Assembly (NCBI RefSeq): GCF_030815985.1
Contig: NZ_JAUSXM010000001.1
Span: forward strand, 6,138,001 to 6,202,000
DNA from: Paenibacillus sp. W2I17
GTDB lineage: Bacteria > Bacillota > Bacilli > Paenibacillales > Paenibacillaceae
Direction of reading: 5' to 3'
DNA length: 64,000 nucleotides
This document shows positions 54,678 through 63,934 of this stretch, one piece after another. Both the position numbers and the translations under genes were made by a program. The notes under the pieces were generated by a model. The model did no database searches. It was not told the DNA's origin and saw nothing but the letters and a program-made list of their open reading frames with translations. The first letter of the stretch is position 1, and the number at the start of each line of letters is the position of its first letter.

Positions 54678-56258
54678 TTAACTGCACGCGCAGTTCAGTA
54701 CAGGTTTGCGGGCGGCGGTAGTCTCATCGAGTCGAGTAACCGGTGTGCCATAAGGTGCGTTCAGGACTAATTCTGGTGTCTCTTCCGCTTCTTTGGCAAT
54801 CCGTATCATCGTATCAATGAACCCATCCAGCGTTTCTTTACTTTCGGTTTCTGTCGGCTCGATCATGATGCATTCTTCGACGTTGAGCGGGAAGTACACC
54901 GTTGGTGGATGATATCCAAAATCAAGCAATCGTTTGGCAACGTCAAGTGTACGCACACCATATTGCTTCAAACCCCGACCAGACATGACAAATTCATGTT
55001 TACATACGCCTGGATATGGAATCTCGTAGTAAGGGGCGAGACGGGCCATCATATAGTTGGCATTCAGTACCGCACATTCAGAGACACGGCGCAAACCTTC
55101 CGGTCCATAAGTGCGAATGTAGGCATAGGCACGTACCAAAATACCGAAGTTGCCGTAGTAGGCTTTCACCCGACCAATGGATTGATCTCCTTCACAATCG
55201 AATGCATACATACCGTCATCATTTTTAATTACCATTGGCTTAGGCAGGAACGGAATCAGGCGATTCTTCACACCAACTGGTCCGGCGCCAGGTCCACCAC
55301 CGCCATGAGGTGTACTCATCGTTTTGTGCAGGTTCAGATGCACCACGTCAAAGCCCATATCACCCGGACGGGTAATGCCCATAATGGCATTCGAGTTGGC
55401 TCCATCGTAATACAACAAGCCACCAGCCTGGTGTACGATGGATGCAATCTCCTGAATGTCTTTCTCGAACAAACCAAGTGTATTCGGGTTTGTCAGCATC
55501 AATGCTGCCGTATCCGAACCAACAGCTGCACGGAGCGCGTCCAGATCGACCAGTCCATCTGCGCGGGATGGAATCGTCACAGTTTGAAATCCTGCAACGG
55601 TAGCACTTGCCGGGTTGGTCCCGTGAGAAGAATCGGGCACGATGACTTTGGTACGTTGTTCGCCACGAGCTTCGTGGTAGGCACGAATCATCATAAGTCC
55701 AGTCCATTCTCCATGGGCACCAGCGGCGGGTTGCAAGGTCACAGCGTCCATACCTGTCAGACCTGCAAGGTCGTTTTGCAACGTATATAACAGTTCAAGA
55801 GCACCTTGAATGCTGGATTCATGCTGGTACGGATGGATTTTGGCAAAACCGTTATAACGGGCAACATCCTCATTGATCTTCGGATTATATTTCATTGTAC
55901 AAGAGCCCAGTGGGTAGAATCCGTTATCTACACCGAAGTTGCGACGGGATAGCGCAGTATAGTGTCGAATAACATCTACCTCGAACACTTCCGGCAGTGC
56001 CGCTGCTTCCGAACGGAGCATTTCCCGGGGAATCAACGTATCCGCAGCCTGACGAGGAACGTCACATTCTGGCAAGGAATAAGCGACACGTCCCGGGCTG
56101 CTGAGTTCAAAGATCAATGCTTGCTCCGGTGCAGGGGATAAGGTCTGTGCGTTGAATTTTTCTGTCACAGATTGAGCCGAAGTGGAGACAGAGGTACCTG
56201 TTTCCGATTGTCCTTGTACCGATGTTGTCGTTGTCGTCGTTGTCGTTTCCTGAGTCAC
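54678..56258 (-). CDS. gcvPB: Glycine dehydrogenase subunit 2 (P-protein, C-terminal half)
   Basis: 526 residues. PLP-binding Lys in [20 protein letters not shown] at about residue 305; also [14 protein letters not shown] and [12 protein letters not shown] are family-typical. The first 30 residues are a Thr/Ser/Gln-rich tail with eight consecutive Thr ([13 protein letters not shown]), not seen in the usual GcvPB, coded by alternating ACG/ACA triplets. With GcvPA it decarboxylates glycine. The ATG overlaps the gcvPA stop by four bases. It ends before a strong terminator. A later start would trim the Thr tract, but this one has the coupled position. Confidence 0.94.
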   Translation of the reverse strand: MTQETTTTTTTTSVQGQSETGTSVSTSAQSVTEKFNAQTLSPAPEQALIFELSSPGRVAYSLPECDVPRQAADTLIPREMLRSEAAALPEVFEVDVIRHYTALSRRNFGVDNGFYPLGSCTMKYNPKINEDVARYNGFAKIHPYQHESSIQGALELLYTLQNDLAGLTGMDAVTLQPAAGAHGEWTGLMMIRAYHEARGEQRTKVIVPDSSHGTNPASATVAGFQTVTIPSRADGLVDLDALRAAVGSDTAALMLTNPNTLGLFEKDIQEIASIVHQAGGLLYYDGANSNAIMGITRPGDMGFDVVHLNLHKTMSTPHGGGGPGAGPVGVKNRLIPFLPKPMVIKNDDGMYAFDCEGDQSIGRVKAYYGNFGILVRAYAYIRTYGPEGLRRVSECAVLNANYMMARLAPYYEIPYPGVCKHEFVMSGRGLKQYGVRTLDVAKRLLDFGYHPPTVYFPLNVEECIMIEPTETESKETLDGFIDTMIRIAKEAEETPELVLNAPYGTPVTRLDETTAARKPVLNCACS

Positions 56259-57610
56259 AGCGATCCCTCCAATGCTCGTGCGAATTCGTCAATCTCTTCC
56301 TTACTGCGTCGTTCGGTAACAGCAATCAGCATATGTCCGGCAAGCTCCGGGTAATCACGTCCGAGTTCGTAACCACCAATAAAGCCCGCATCCAGCAATT
56401 TCAACTGAAGGGCATCCACGTCGGTTCCTTCAGGAAGCTTAATAACAAACTCATTAAATGTTGGTGCATTAAAAGTAAGGCTAACTCCAGGAATCGCAGT
56501 TAATGTATTGAGGGTGTAATGACTCTTTTGCAAATTCAGATCCGCGACATCGATCATGCCCTGTTTACCCATGATGGACATATACACAGATGCGCTGAGT
56601 GCAAGCAAAGCCTGGTTGGAACAGATATTGGATGTCGCCTTTTCGCGGCGGATGTGCTGTTCACGTGCTTGCAGTGTCAGTACAAAACCACGCTTGCCGT
56701 TGCGATCCGTTGTTTGGCCTACAATTCGGCCAGGAATTCGGCGCATATGAGGCTGGGATACGGCGAAATATCCGCATGTTGGGCCGCCGAGTGAAGCGGC
56801 GATGCCGAGGGGCTGCGCATCACCTACAACGATGTCGGCACCCAGCTTGCCTGGGGCTTCCAGCAGACCCAGCGATAGCGGGTTAGCACTTACAACGAGC
56901 AGGCCCTTGTGCGCATGCACGAGGTCAGCGGCTTGCTTCACATTTTCCACTGCACCAAAGAAGTTCGGGCTCTGGATCATGACAGCAGCGGTATCGTCCG
57001 ATATGGCGGCTTGCAGGGCATCCCAATCAGTGACGCCATCCTTATAACCAATCTCGACAATCTCCAAACTCAATCCGTGCGCATACGCCTGCAATACCTG
57101 ACGGGCTTCCGGATGAACGGTACGGGATACGATGAGCTGTTTGCGACGAGTTGCCGCTGCGGCCAGGTTTCCTGCTTCGGCAAAGGCAGTTGCACCGTCA
57201 TACATACTGGCATTGGCCACAGCCATACCGGTTAATTCACAGATGTAGGATTGAAATTCGAAAATGGCCTGTAGTTCACCTTGGCTGATCTCAGGCTGAT
57301 AAGGTGTGTAGGCAGTGTAGAACTCGGAACGGGATATGACATGATTGATGACGGAAGGAACATGATGATCATATATACCTGCGCCGAGGAAGCTGGCGTG
57401 TGTTTCGAAATTGGCGTTGGCGCCAGCTTGTTTGGACATATGACGTGTCAGCGCATATTCATCGAGTTTGGAGGATACGGGCAGCTCGCCCTGATAACGA
57501 ATCTCCTGCGGAATGTCCTGAAACAGATCCTCCAGCGTATCCACACCGATGGTTGCGAGCATGGCGCTCTGATCTTGCTCAGTCATGGGAATGTAACGGT
57601 GCTTGCTCAT
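56255..57610 (-). CDS. gcvPA: Glycine dehydrogenase subunit 1 (P-protein, N-terminal half)
   Basis: 451 residues. [20 protein letters not shown] at the N-terminus, then [38 protein letters not shown], a hallmark of the GcvP N-terminal half, and [15 protein letters not shown] [16 protein letters not shown]. It overlaps gcvT at its start and gcvPB at its end by four bases, so the three subunits of the glycine cleavage system are translationally coupled. The two-gene P-protein form is usual in Firmicutes. Confidence 0.96.
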   Translation of the reverse strand: MSKHRYIPMTEQDQSAMLATIGVDTLEDLFQDIPQEIRYQGELPVSSKLDEYALTRHMSKQAGANANFETHASFLGAGIYDHHVPSVINHVISRSEFYTAYTPYQPEISQGELQAIFEFQSYICELTGMAVANASMYDGATAFAEAGNLAAAATRRKQLIVSRTVHPEARQVLQAYAHGLSLEIVEIGYKDGVTDWDALQAAISDDTAAVMIQSPNFFGAVENVKQAADLVHAHKGLLVVSANPLSLGLLEAPGKLGADIVVGDAQPLGIAASLGGPTCGYFAVSQPHMRRIPGRIVGQTTDRNGKRGFVLTLQAREQHIRREKATSNICSNQALLALSASVYMSIMGKQGMIDVADLNLQKSHYTLNTLTAIPGVSLTFNAPTFNEFVIKLPEGTDVDALQLKLLDAGFIGGYELGRDYPELAGHMLIAVTERRSKEEIDEFARALEGSL

Positions 57611-58743
57611 GCTTGATCAGCTCCTTGAGTAGGTGTCTTCGACGTACGTGTCCGTTTATGAAAAGGGGTCTTCACGACCTCGGCTTTTAGTTTCTTGCCG
57701 CGGATCTCAATCTCAAGCGGGGTTCCCAGCGCAGCGTATTTGCTGTCGATGAGGGCAAGCCCCAGATTACGCTTCAATGTAGGTGATTGCGTGCCTGTTG
57801 TCACTTCACCAATCTGTACGCCTTCGGCGTAAATCGGATAGTGGGGGCGAGGAATACCACGCTCCAGCACTTCGATGCCGACCAGTTTGCGGGCGAGCCC
57901 GTCAGTTTTTTGCTGTAACAAGGCTTCGTGTCCGATAAAAGGTCCGGCGTTCAGCTTCACAAACATGCCAACGCCAGCCTCAAGCGGAGAGATGGTTGCC
58001 GACAGTTCCTGTCCATACAGGGGGAGCCTTGCTTCAAAGCGCAGTGTATCCCGGGCACCAAGTCCGGTTGGTACGAGTCCGTGACCTTCACCGGCTTTCA
58101 TTAATCCATTCCAGACCACAGCAGCCTGGTCCGCAGGAACATATAGTTCAAAGCCATCTTCACCGGTATAACCGGTACGGGACAACAGTAATTTTACTCC
58201 GCATACTTCAGCATCCTGCACAAAACGAAACGGTTCAATCGAGCTTACATCCGTATCTGTAACTTTCCCGATAATGTCTACAGCCAGTGGACCTTGCAAG
58301 GCGAGCAGCGCCGTCTGCTCCGAATCGTTGGTCATGCTTACGCCAGGGATCAAGTGCTCTTGCAGCCACGCCCAATCCTTGTTGATGTTGGAGGCGTTAA
58401 CAACGAGCATATAATGCTGATCTTCCAGCTTATACACAAGCAGATCATCCACCACACCGCCATCTGGATAACACATCAGGGTGTACTGGGCTTGACCGGG
58501 AACCAGCGTGGTCACATCATTGGTCGTCATTTGTTGCAAAAAAACTTCAGCCTGCTCACCCTGTACTGTGAATTCGCCCATATGGGATACATCAAACAGT
58601 CCCGCGCGCTCGCGTACGGCTTCATGTTCTTTCTGGATTCCGCTAAATTGTACCGGAAGCTCCCAGCCTCCAAAATCAATGCACCGTACGCCTTCGTATT
58701 GCTGATACAGTGGGAAGAGTGGTGTTCTAAGCAAATCGGACAT
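57607..58743 (-). CDS. gcvT: Aminomethyltransferase, glycine cleavage T-protein
   Basis: 378 residues from the ATG at 58743 with GAGGTG upstream; a TTG directly before it is too close to the RBS. The folate-binding domain shows FDVSHMGEFTVQG and TGYTGEDGFELYVP, and the C-terminal barrel GIPRPHYPIY with GEVTTGTQSPTLKRNLGLALI. It releases ammonia and passes the one-carbon unit to tetrahydrofolate. First gene of the riboswitch-controlled operon. Confidence 0.97.
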   Translation of the reverse strand: MSDLLRTPLFPLYQQYEGVRCIDFGGWELPVQFSGIQKEHEAVRERAGLFDVSHMGEFTVQGEQAEVFLQQMTTNDVTTLVPGQAQYTLMCYPDGGVVDDLLVYKLEDQHYMLVVNASNINKDWAWLQEHLIPGVSMTNDSEQTALLALQGPLAVDIIGKVTDTDVSSIEPFRFVQDAEVCGVKLLLSRTGYTGEDGFELYVPADQAAVVWNGLMKAGEGHGLVPTGLGARDTLRFEARLPLYGQELSATISPLEAGVGMFVKLNAGPFIGHEALLQQKTDGLARKLVGIEVLERGIPRPHYPIYAEGVQIGEVTTGTQSPTLKRNLGLALIDSKYAALGTPLEIEIRGKKLKAEVVKTPFHKRTRTSKTPTQGADQA

Positions 58744-58899
58744 CAAATCACCTCGTCATGGGCCGTCAGCCGGCCGGATATACAATCGTGGATCAATGAA
58801 CCAGGGTATTTTTAAATTTTCAGCTAGATACTTTCATCACATAAGTATGGTAAGGCAGCTATGACAGCGCCGATCTGAATCCTGTTTTTCGTTTTTTGG

Positions 58900-58969
58900 G
58901 AAAAAGGAAAAGGACAGGCCAAAGAATCGGCATGCCAAGTAGCACGCTGTATTCTAAGGCTCTGTCCCT
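58900..58969 (-). terminator. Terminator in the gcvT leader
   Basis: On the minus strand GGGACAGAGCC pairs with GGCCTGTCC across a 36-base loop, then TTTTCCTTTTT. Its 5' arm is also the closing P1 strand of the second glycine aptamer, as expected for an ON switch. Confidence 0.65.
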
Positions 58970-59180
58970 TGTACCTGAGAGTTACCCCGCTACGTTGTGC
59001 AGCAGGTTTCCCCTTGGGTGATCATAACGCCCGCACAGGGCGAATAGATGCTCTCCAGAGTTGCGTCCCGTAAAAGTCCTTTTGCCTGAGAGATTCACCC
59101 CCGCTTATCGGTGGTTTACTCCTTCGGCGTTACCTCATGTGCATCCCGAATCGGGTGTCACGGGTAATCTCTCCCTTTAC
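58961..59180 (-). ncRNA. Tandem glycine riboswitch of gcvT operon
   Basis: Reading the minus strand, two aptamers in series share the glycine-riboswitch core: GGGAGAGATTACCC ... GAATCTCTCAGGC (aptamer 1, about 59180-59070) and GGACGCAACTCTGGAGAGC ... GTAACTCTCAGGT (aptamer 2, about 59069-58961). Both end with CTCTCAGG-type P3b/P1 strands. The linker is short, as in cooperative tandem switches. The associated terminator suggests glycine turns on gcvT-gcvPA-gcvPB. Confidence 0.95.
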
Positions 59181-59228
59181 ATTCATCCGCGGGTATAACA
59201 TAGTCCAATAAACACATTTACTCCTCTC

Positions 59229-59258
59229 ATTAAAACGTGAATCCACTACTGATGTCAA
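59229..59258 (-). promoter_or_regulatory. Promoter of the gcv operon
   Basis: On the minus strand TTGACA, 18 bases, TTTAAT. Start near 59222, about 40 bases before the first aptamer. Confidence 0.75.
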
Positions 59259-59529
59259 GAACGATATCATAGATAATGATTAAAAACCGAATATTTAATA
59301 TTATTTTAATAATATTGTTCGTGTATTTATAAAGAGTGCGCTTACTATTCTAATATTCACCAGTATATGAAGAAAGAGTGTAATCCGGTTACAGGATTTA
59401 GAGGTGTTCAGCAAATAAATTGTGAGGTATCTTGACATTTGATTCAAAAATATCATACGCTATGTTCTGGGAAAAAGGTTAAGGTCAAAGAACGCATGTA
59501 CTCATTAATGAAAAGCGAGGCGGATATCG
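59259..59529. other. Divergent AT-rich region between gcv operon and gcvH
   Basis: No gene found. It has TTGACA at 59432-59437 as a possible -35 for gcvH with a poor -10 (TACGCT, 18-base spacing). No glycine riboswitch is seen on the plus strand. GCGAGGCGG before the gcvH ATG is the RBS. Confidence 0.5.
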
Positions 59530-59922
59530 ATGAGCGAATTGAAAAGTGATTTCCTGTACAGTGAAGAGCACGAATGGGTGCAAACCGTAGGGGAGGATAC
59601 TGTACGTATTGGCATTACCGAGTTCGCGCAGCATCAGCTGGGTGACATTGTGTTTGTGGAATTGCCTGACCTTGAAACTAATGTAAAAGCAGAAGACAGC
59701 ATTGGAACGATCGAATCGGTCAAAACGGTTTCGGACTTGTTTTCTCCAGTCACTGGTTCAATCATTGCGGTGAATGATTCGTTGCAGGACTCACCTGAAC
59801 TGGTAAACAGCTCTCCTTACGAGGAAGGCTGGATGATCGAGATTCGTGTTGAGGGAGATCTGTCTGCAGCATTGTCCACATTGATGAATGCAGATGCGTA
59901 TCGCAAACATACCGAAGAATAG
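59530..59922 (+). CDS. gcvH: Glycine cleavage system H protein
   Basis: 130 residues, the usual size. Lipoyl domain of beta strands with the lipoylated Lys in IGTIESVKTVSDLFSPVTG (about residue 63). It carries the aminomethyl group between the P, T and L proteins. Unlike the other subunit genes it is not behind the glycine riboswitch but starts its own transcript in the opposite direction, so it can be made without glycine, perhaps for lipoyl relay (in Bacillus GcvH is the lipoate carrier for LipL). Confidence 0.96.
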   Translation: MSELKSDFLYSEEHEWVQTVGEDTVRIGITEFAQHQLGDIVFVELPDLETNVKAEDSIGTIESVKTVSDLFSPVTGSIIAVNDSLQDSPELVNSSPYEEGWMIEIRVEGDLSAALSTLMNADAYRKHTEE

Positions 59923-59990
59923 AATCAATGAACTTGTACTTATTAACATATGATTTTATAGAAAAATGAGATGTGCTTCATGTTATTGCG

Positions 59991-60027
59991 ACCTGTGTGA
60001 GCTTGATGCTTGCACAGGTTTTTTTGT
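59991..60027 (+). terminator. Terminator after gcvH
   Basis: ACCTGTG pairs with CACAGGT around TGAGC/GCTTG, followed by seven T. Confidence 0.9.
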
Positions 60028-60182
60028 GCTTTCCAAGGAACGTTGTGAATACTGATTCAGGCAGATTGTGATGCAAATTGTCTGATTAGACCAAGCTATA
60101 GGTTAGAAAATGATTTTGGAAATGATAAAAGTCATAGGCGAGAAAAGCCTTATGTACCAATGAGTTCAGCCATTATGCATAG

Positions 60183-60198
60183 ATAAAAACGATTACAT
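60183..60198 (+). promoter_or_regulatory. Candidate CcpA cre site upstream of mtlA
   Basis: ATAAAAACGATTACAT fits WTGNAANCGNWWNCAW with one mismatch. Its place 50-65 bases upstream of the promoter suggests catabolite control of the mannitol operon. Confidence 0.5.
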
Positions 60199-60217
60199 AA
60201 CCTAATGTTGTCATCAT

Positions 60218-60254
60218 TGTTCATGACGAAAGTACGCTTTCATTTCATTGAACA
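60218..60254 (+). promoter_or_regulatory. Nested dyad, candidate MtlR operator
   Basis: Outer TGTTCA/TGAACA arms and inner GAAAG/CTTTC around TACG make a 37-bp dyad that ends at the -35 of the mtlA promoter. A typical position for a PRD activator such as MtlR. Confidence 0.5.
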
Positions 60255-60277
60255 GGAGAGCATTCTCGCTTAGGATT
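60248..60277 (+). promoter_or_regulatory. Candidate mtlA promoter
   Basis: TTGAAC, 18 bases, TAGGAT, both imperfect, consistent with activator dependence. 64 bases before the ATG; AAGGAGG is the RBS. The rest of the 419-base gap up to gcvH has no gene. Confidence 0.5.
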
Positions 60278-60341
60278 ACAGCAGGGGAGAAATGATACCC
60301 CTTTCATAATCATAATCACTTGATCCAAGGAGGATAATACA

Positions 60342-61796
60342 ATGAGTAATTTGGACCAATCGTCCAATTCCAAAGGTGGGCTACGGGTTGGTGTTCAGCG
60401 TTTTGGCCGATTCCTGAGTGGTATGGTCATGCCGAATATGGGAGCGTTCATCGCCTGGGGATTAATTACGGCTCTGTTCATTCCAACAGGCTGGTTCCCT
60501 AACGAGACGCTTGCCCAGCTAGTCGATCCGATGATCAAATATTTGCTGCCACTGTTAATCGGTTACACCGGGGGTACGATGGTGCATGGCCAGCGTGGTG
60601 GTGTCGTGGGTGCCATTATGACCATTGGGGTCATCGTGGGTAGCGATATTCCGATGTTCCTCGGGGCCATGATCGCTGGACCTCTGGCAGCATGGATCAT
60701 CAAAAAATTCGATAAATCGATCGAAGGTAAAATTAGAGCCGGATTTGAAATGCTGGTTAACAACTTCTCAGCCGGTATTATTGGCGGAATCTTGGGCATA
60801 TTTGCGCTACTGGGCATTGGGCCTGCTGTAGAAGCCATTAGCAAAGTATTGTCTGCCGGGGTGCAAGGCTTAATGAATCTGGGCTTGCTGCCGCTGGTCA
60901 ACCTGATTATCGAACCGGGTAAAGTATTGTTCCTAAACAATGCAATTAACCACGGTATTCTTACGCCTATTGCAACAGATCAAGCAAGAGAATTAGGGCA
61001 ATCCGTATTATACATGCTTGAATCCAACCCGGGTCCGGGACTTGGTATCTTGCTTGCTTACTGCTTCTTCGGACGCGGAATGGCCAAATCTTCTGCACCA
61101 GGTGCCGTTATCATTCATTTCTTCGGGGGAATTCATGAGATCTACTTCCCTTACATTCTGATGAGACCGATTCTGATTCTTGCCGCAATTGCGGGTGGCG
61201 TCGCAGGTACATTAACATTTATGCTCACCGGAGCAGGACTTGTTTCAGCACCATCACCGGGTAGTATTATCGCGTATTTCCTCTTAACACCAAAAGGTGG
61301 ATACCTGCCGATGCTCGCAGGGGTGCTTGTAGCAGCCGTCGTTTCTTTCCTTGTGGCAGCATTGTTGCTGAAAACGGGTAAACAAAAGGACGAAGATCTG
61401 GAGTCCGCATCCAGTCGCATGAAAGATATGAAGAGTCAAGGAACCGTGCCAAACGCTGGCATTACGGCTAACCAACGTGAAGCAGACAGAGCTGCGGATA
61501 TGGCCTTTTCTACTGTGAAAACAGATGTGAAAAAGATCGTCTTCTCCTGTGATGCAGGTATGGGATCGAGTGCCATGGGCGCTTCCATTCTACGCAAGAA
61601 GATGAAGGCCGAGGGGATTGACGTTACGGTGACCAATACGGCCATCAGTGATATCCCGCCGGATGCAGATGTGGTGATCACACAACAAGTATTAACCGAT
61701 CGTGCCCGCTCTGTGGCGCCGAATGCAGAACATATATCCATCGACAACTTCCTAAAAAGCCCGGAATATGATGCGCTCGTTGAACGTCTGAAGTAA
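60342..61796 (+). CDS. mtlA: PTS mannitol-specific EIICB
   Basis: 484 residues. EIIC membrane domain in about residues 20-345 (GRFLSGMVMPNMGAFIAWGLITALF and GIHEIYFPYILMRP), then EIIB in about 395-484 with the phosphorylated Cys in KIVFSCDAGMGSSAMGAS. The EIIA part is missing, as in Bacillus, and is supplied by mtlF at 63931. Imports and phosphorylates mannitol to mannitol 1-phosphate. AAGGAGG precedes the ATG. Confidence 0.97.
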   Translation: MSNLDQSSNSKGGLRVGVQRFGRFLSGMVMPNMGAFIAWGLITALFIPTGWFPNETLAQLVDPMIKYLLPLLIGYTGGTMVHGQRGGVVGAIMTIGVIVGSDIPMFLGAMIAGPLAAWIIKKFDKSIEGKIRAGFEMLVNNFSAGIIGGILGIFALLGIGPAVEAISKVLSAGVQGLMNLGLLPLVNLIIEPGKVLFLNNAINHGILTPIATDQARELGQSVLYMLESNPGPGLGILLAYCFFGRGMAKSSAPGAVIIHFFGGIHEIYFPYILMRPILILAAIAGGVAGTLTFMLTGAGLVSAPSPGSIIAYFLLTPKGGYLPMLAGVLVAAVVSFLVAALLLKTGKQKDEDLESASSRMKDMKSQGTVPNAGITANQREADRAADMAFSTVKTDVKKIVFSCDAGMGSSAMGASILRKKMKAEGIDVTVTNTAISDIPPDADVVITQQVLTDRARSVAPNAEHISIDNFLKSPEYDALVERLK

Positions 61797-61834
61797 TTGC
61801 ACGCATTCGTTTTCCCTGAGCCGGAGGCTGAGAT

Positions 61835-63934
61835 ATGAGTATTACCAAAAGACAACGCGAAATCGTGGAGTTTCTGTTGGAGCACCCACATGAAGTCACT
61901 GCCGGCGAAATCGCCGTTGAAGTAAAAGTCAGTACCCGAACGGTTCATCGCGAGCTTCAAATGATTGAACAATGGCTTGAACCTTTGGGGATGAGACTGG
62001 AAAAAAAATCAGGAACCGGTATTCGAATTGATTCCGGTTCGGATGATCTGACTGCATTGCGACAGCAACTGGAGGGTAAAGAATATGTAGAGTTTACGCC
62101 AGAAGAGCGTAAGCTCTTCATGCTTTGCATCCTGCTTGATGAGTCAGAGCCTGTGAAGTTGCTTGCTCTTGCTTCGGATCTGAAGGTGACTGTGTCCACG
62201 GTAACCACTGATCTGGACGATCTGGAGTTACGGATTCTTCAGGCTGGACTGAAGCTGGTCCGCAGGCGTGGATATGGTGTCAAAATTAACGGAAGTGAGA
62301 CGTTTCATCGCACAGCCATTGCTGCACTTGCCCTCGAATTTCTGGATGAGTCTGATCTGTTCGGAAGACAGCCAGAACAAGGAGGCTCCATCGTAAACCA
62401 AAAACTGCTGGATATGATTGGACATGGTGATGTGCTAACGGTCGAAAATGCGTTATGGCAGCCGGATATCGAATGGCTGGAGAACATCCCGGAACGGCAA
62501 TACATGAAGCTGCTGATTCAATTATCCGTAGCAGTTGTACGTATCCGTAAAGGCTTTGGCATTGGGCGTATATCTCCCCGGGAGAAGAAGGGAGATGAAA
62601 TTGCAGAGCAGGGTGAGATAAAGGTTCCGCCTTATCTGGCTTCCCGCTTGTGCAGTGTTCTATCCACCCAGCTGGGGCTGACATTCTCCCAAGATGAGCA
62701 GGCTTATTTTCACAGACTATTAATTGAGACAGAACAACGGATTCACTCTTCACGGCTGTTGCCGATAGACGACTTGATTTTACTGGACAGGGTACATTCA
62801 CTGATTGATCAGATGCAGGCTAGAACTCATTATGCCTTTCATGAGGATCGTTTGCTTCGTGAGGGTCTGATTGGTCATATGCAACCTGTAATGGAGCGAA
62901 TTGAAGAACAGCAGATCATTCGTAATCCGTTGCTGCAGCAGATTCGAAAGGATTATGATTCACTCTTCGAAGATGTCAAAAAATCCGTGCATCAAGCTTG
63001 GCCGGGTGTGAAAGTTCCGGATGAGGAAATTGGTTTCTTGGTCATGCATTTTGGAGCTTCCATTGAGAGGTTGCGTGCATTGAAACGGGAAATCAGGGCG
63101 ATCATTGTGTGTACAAGCGGAATCGGATCATCACGTATGCTTTCCAGTCGACTGACGAAGGAGATTCCCGAGATTCGGATCATGGACAGTGTGTCCTGGT
63201 ATGAAGCTACGCGAATCCCTACAGATGAATATGACCTGGTGTTATCCACTGTCGATCTGCCGATGGATGAGCATCAATATTACAAAGTGAGCCCACTGCT
63301 CACGGCAGAAGAGAGTGAGCAGCTGCGTCATTTTATCAGGACAACAACGTTACAACGACAGCATCACAAGCCGCAGGAAACAGAGGTTCAGACGACAAGT
63401 CGTTACTCGAACCCTGACGGAATGGAAGCTATTCTGGTTGAAATCGTCCGGATTATCGGGAAGTTTCAGGTGTACTCGCTGGATAACCAGGATATTGGTT
63501 TCTATAAAACCGTATATGCGATGTGCAACGTCCTCCATGAATCTGGTGTGTTGAAGGAACCGGAGGAGATTGCGAAACGGTTGGAGGCACGTGAAGCAGT
63601 GGGGAGTCAAAAGATTCCCGGCACAAGACTTGCGCTGTTCCATACACGCAGTGAGGGCATCTACAGGCCGTCTATCAGCCTATTTCAGCTCACTGAGCCA
63701 CTCCTTCGTACGCCGGATGATCCGGCAGGAGTTACCCATATCCTCTTGATGCTCGGTCCCAGAGAATTATCCAAGGAAAGCCTGGAGGTTCTCAGTGAGA
63801 TTAGCGCACTGTTATTGCAGGAAGAAATGATTGCATTGCTGGAGAAGGGAATCAGGGATGAACTCATTCATTACCTTTCCCAGGAACTGGTTGGATTTTA
63901 CCGCAGTAAAACCGAAATTGGAGGTCAAAAATGA
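61835..63934 (+). CDS. mtlR: Mannitol operon activator MtlR (PRD, EIIB, EIIA domains)
   Basis: 699 residues. An N-terminal DeoR/HTH_11-type DNA-binding pair (SITKRQREIVEFLLEHP and a second helix-turn-helix near residue 105, LKVTVSTVTTDLDDLE), two PRDs (about residues 185-400), an EIIB-like domain with Cys in IIVCTSGIGSSRML (about residue 425), and a C-terminal EIIA-like domain (about 540-690) with His in LALFHTRSEGIYRP. PTS phosphorylation at PRD2, EIIB and EIIA controls it in relatives. It lies between mtlA and mtlF. Confidence 0.95.
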   Translation: MSITKRQREIVEFLLEHPHEVTAGEIAVEVKVSTRTVHRELQMIEQWLEPLGMRLEKKSGTGIRIDSGSDDLTALRQQLEGKEYVEFTPEERKLFMLCILLDESEPVKLLALASDLKVTVSTVTTDLDDLELRILQAGLKLVRRRGYGVKINGSETFHRTAIAALALEFLDESDLFGRQPEQGGSIVNQKLLDMIGHGDVLTVENALWQPDIEWLENIPERQYMKLLIQLSVAVVRIRKGFGIGRISPREKKGDEIAEQGEIKVPPYLASRLCSVLSTQLGLTFSQDEQAYFHRLLIETEQRIHSSRLLPIDDLILLDRVHSLIDQMQARTHYAFHEDRLLREGLIGHMQPVMERIEEQQIIRNPLLQQIRKDYDSLFEDVKKSVHQAWPGVKVPDEEIGFLVMHFGASIERLRALKREIRAIIVCTSGIGSSRMLSSRLTKEIPEIRIMDSVSWYEATRIPTDEYDLVLSTVDLPMDEHQYYKVSPLLTAEESEQLRHFIRTTTLQRQHHKPQETEVQTTSRYSNPDGMEAILVEIVRIIGKFQVYSLDNQDIGFYKTVYAMCNVLHESGVLKEPEEIAKRLEAREAVGSQKIPGTRLALFHTRSEGIYRPSISLFQLTEPLLRTPDDPAGVTHILLMLGPRELSKESLEVLSEISALLLQEEMIALLEKGIRDELIHYLSQELVGFYRSKTEIGGQK

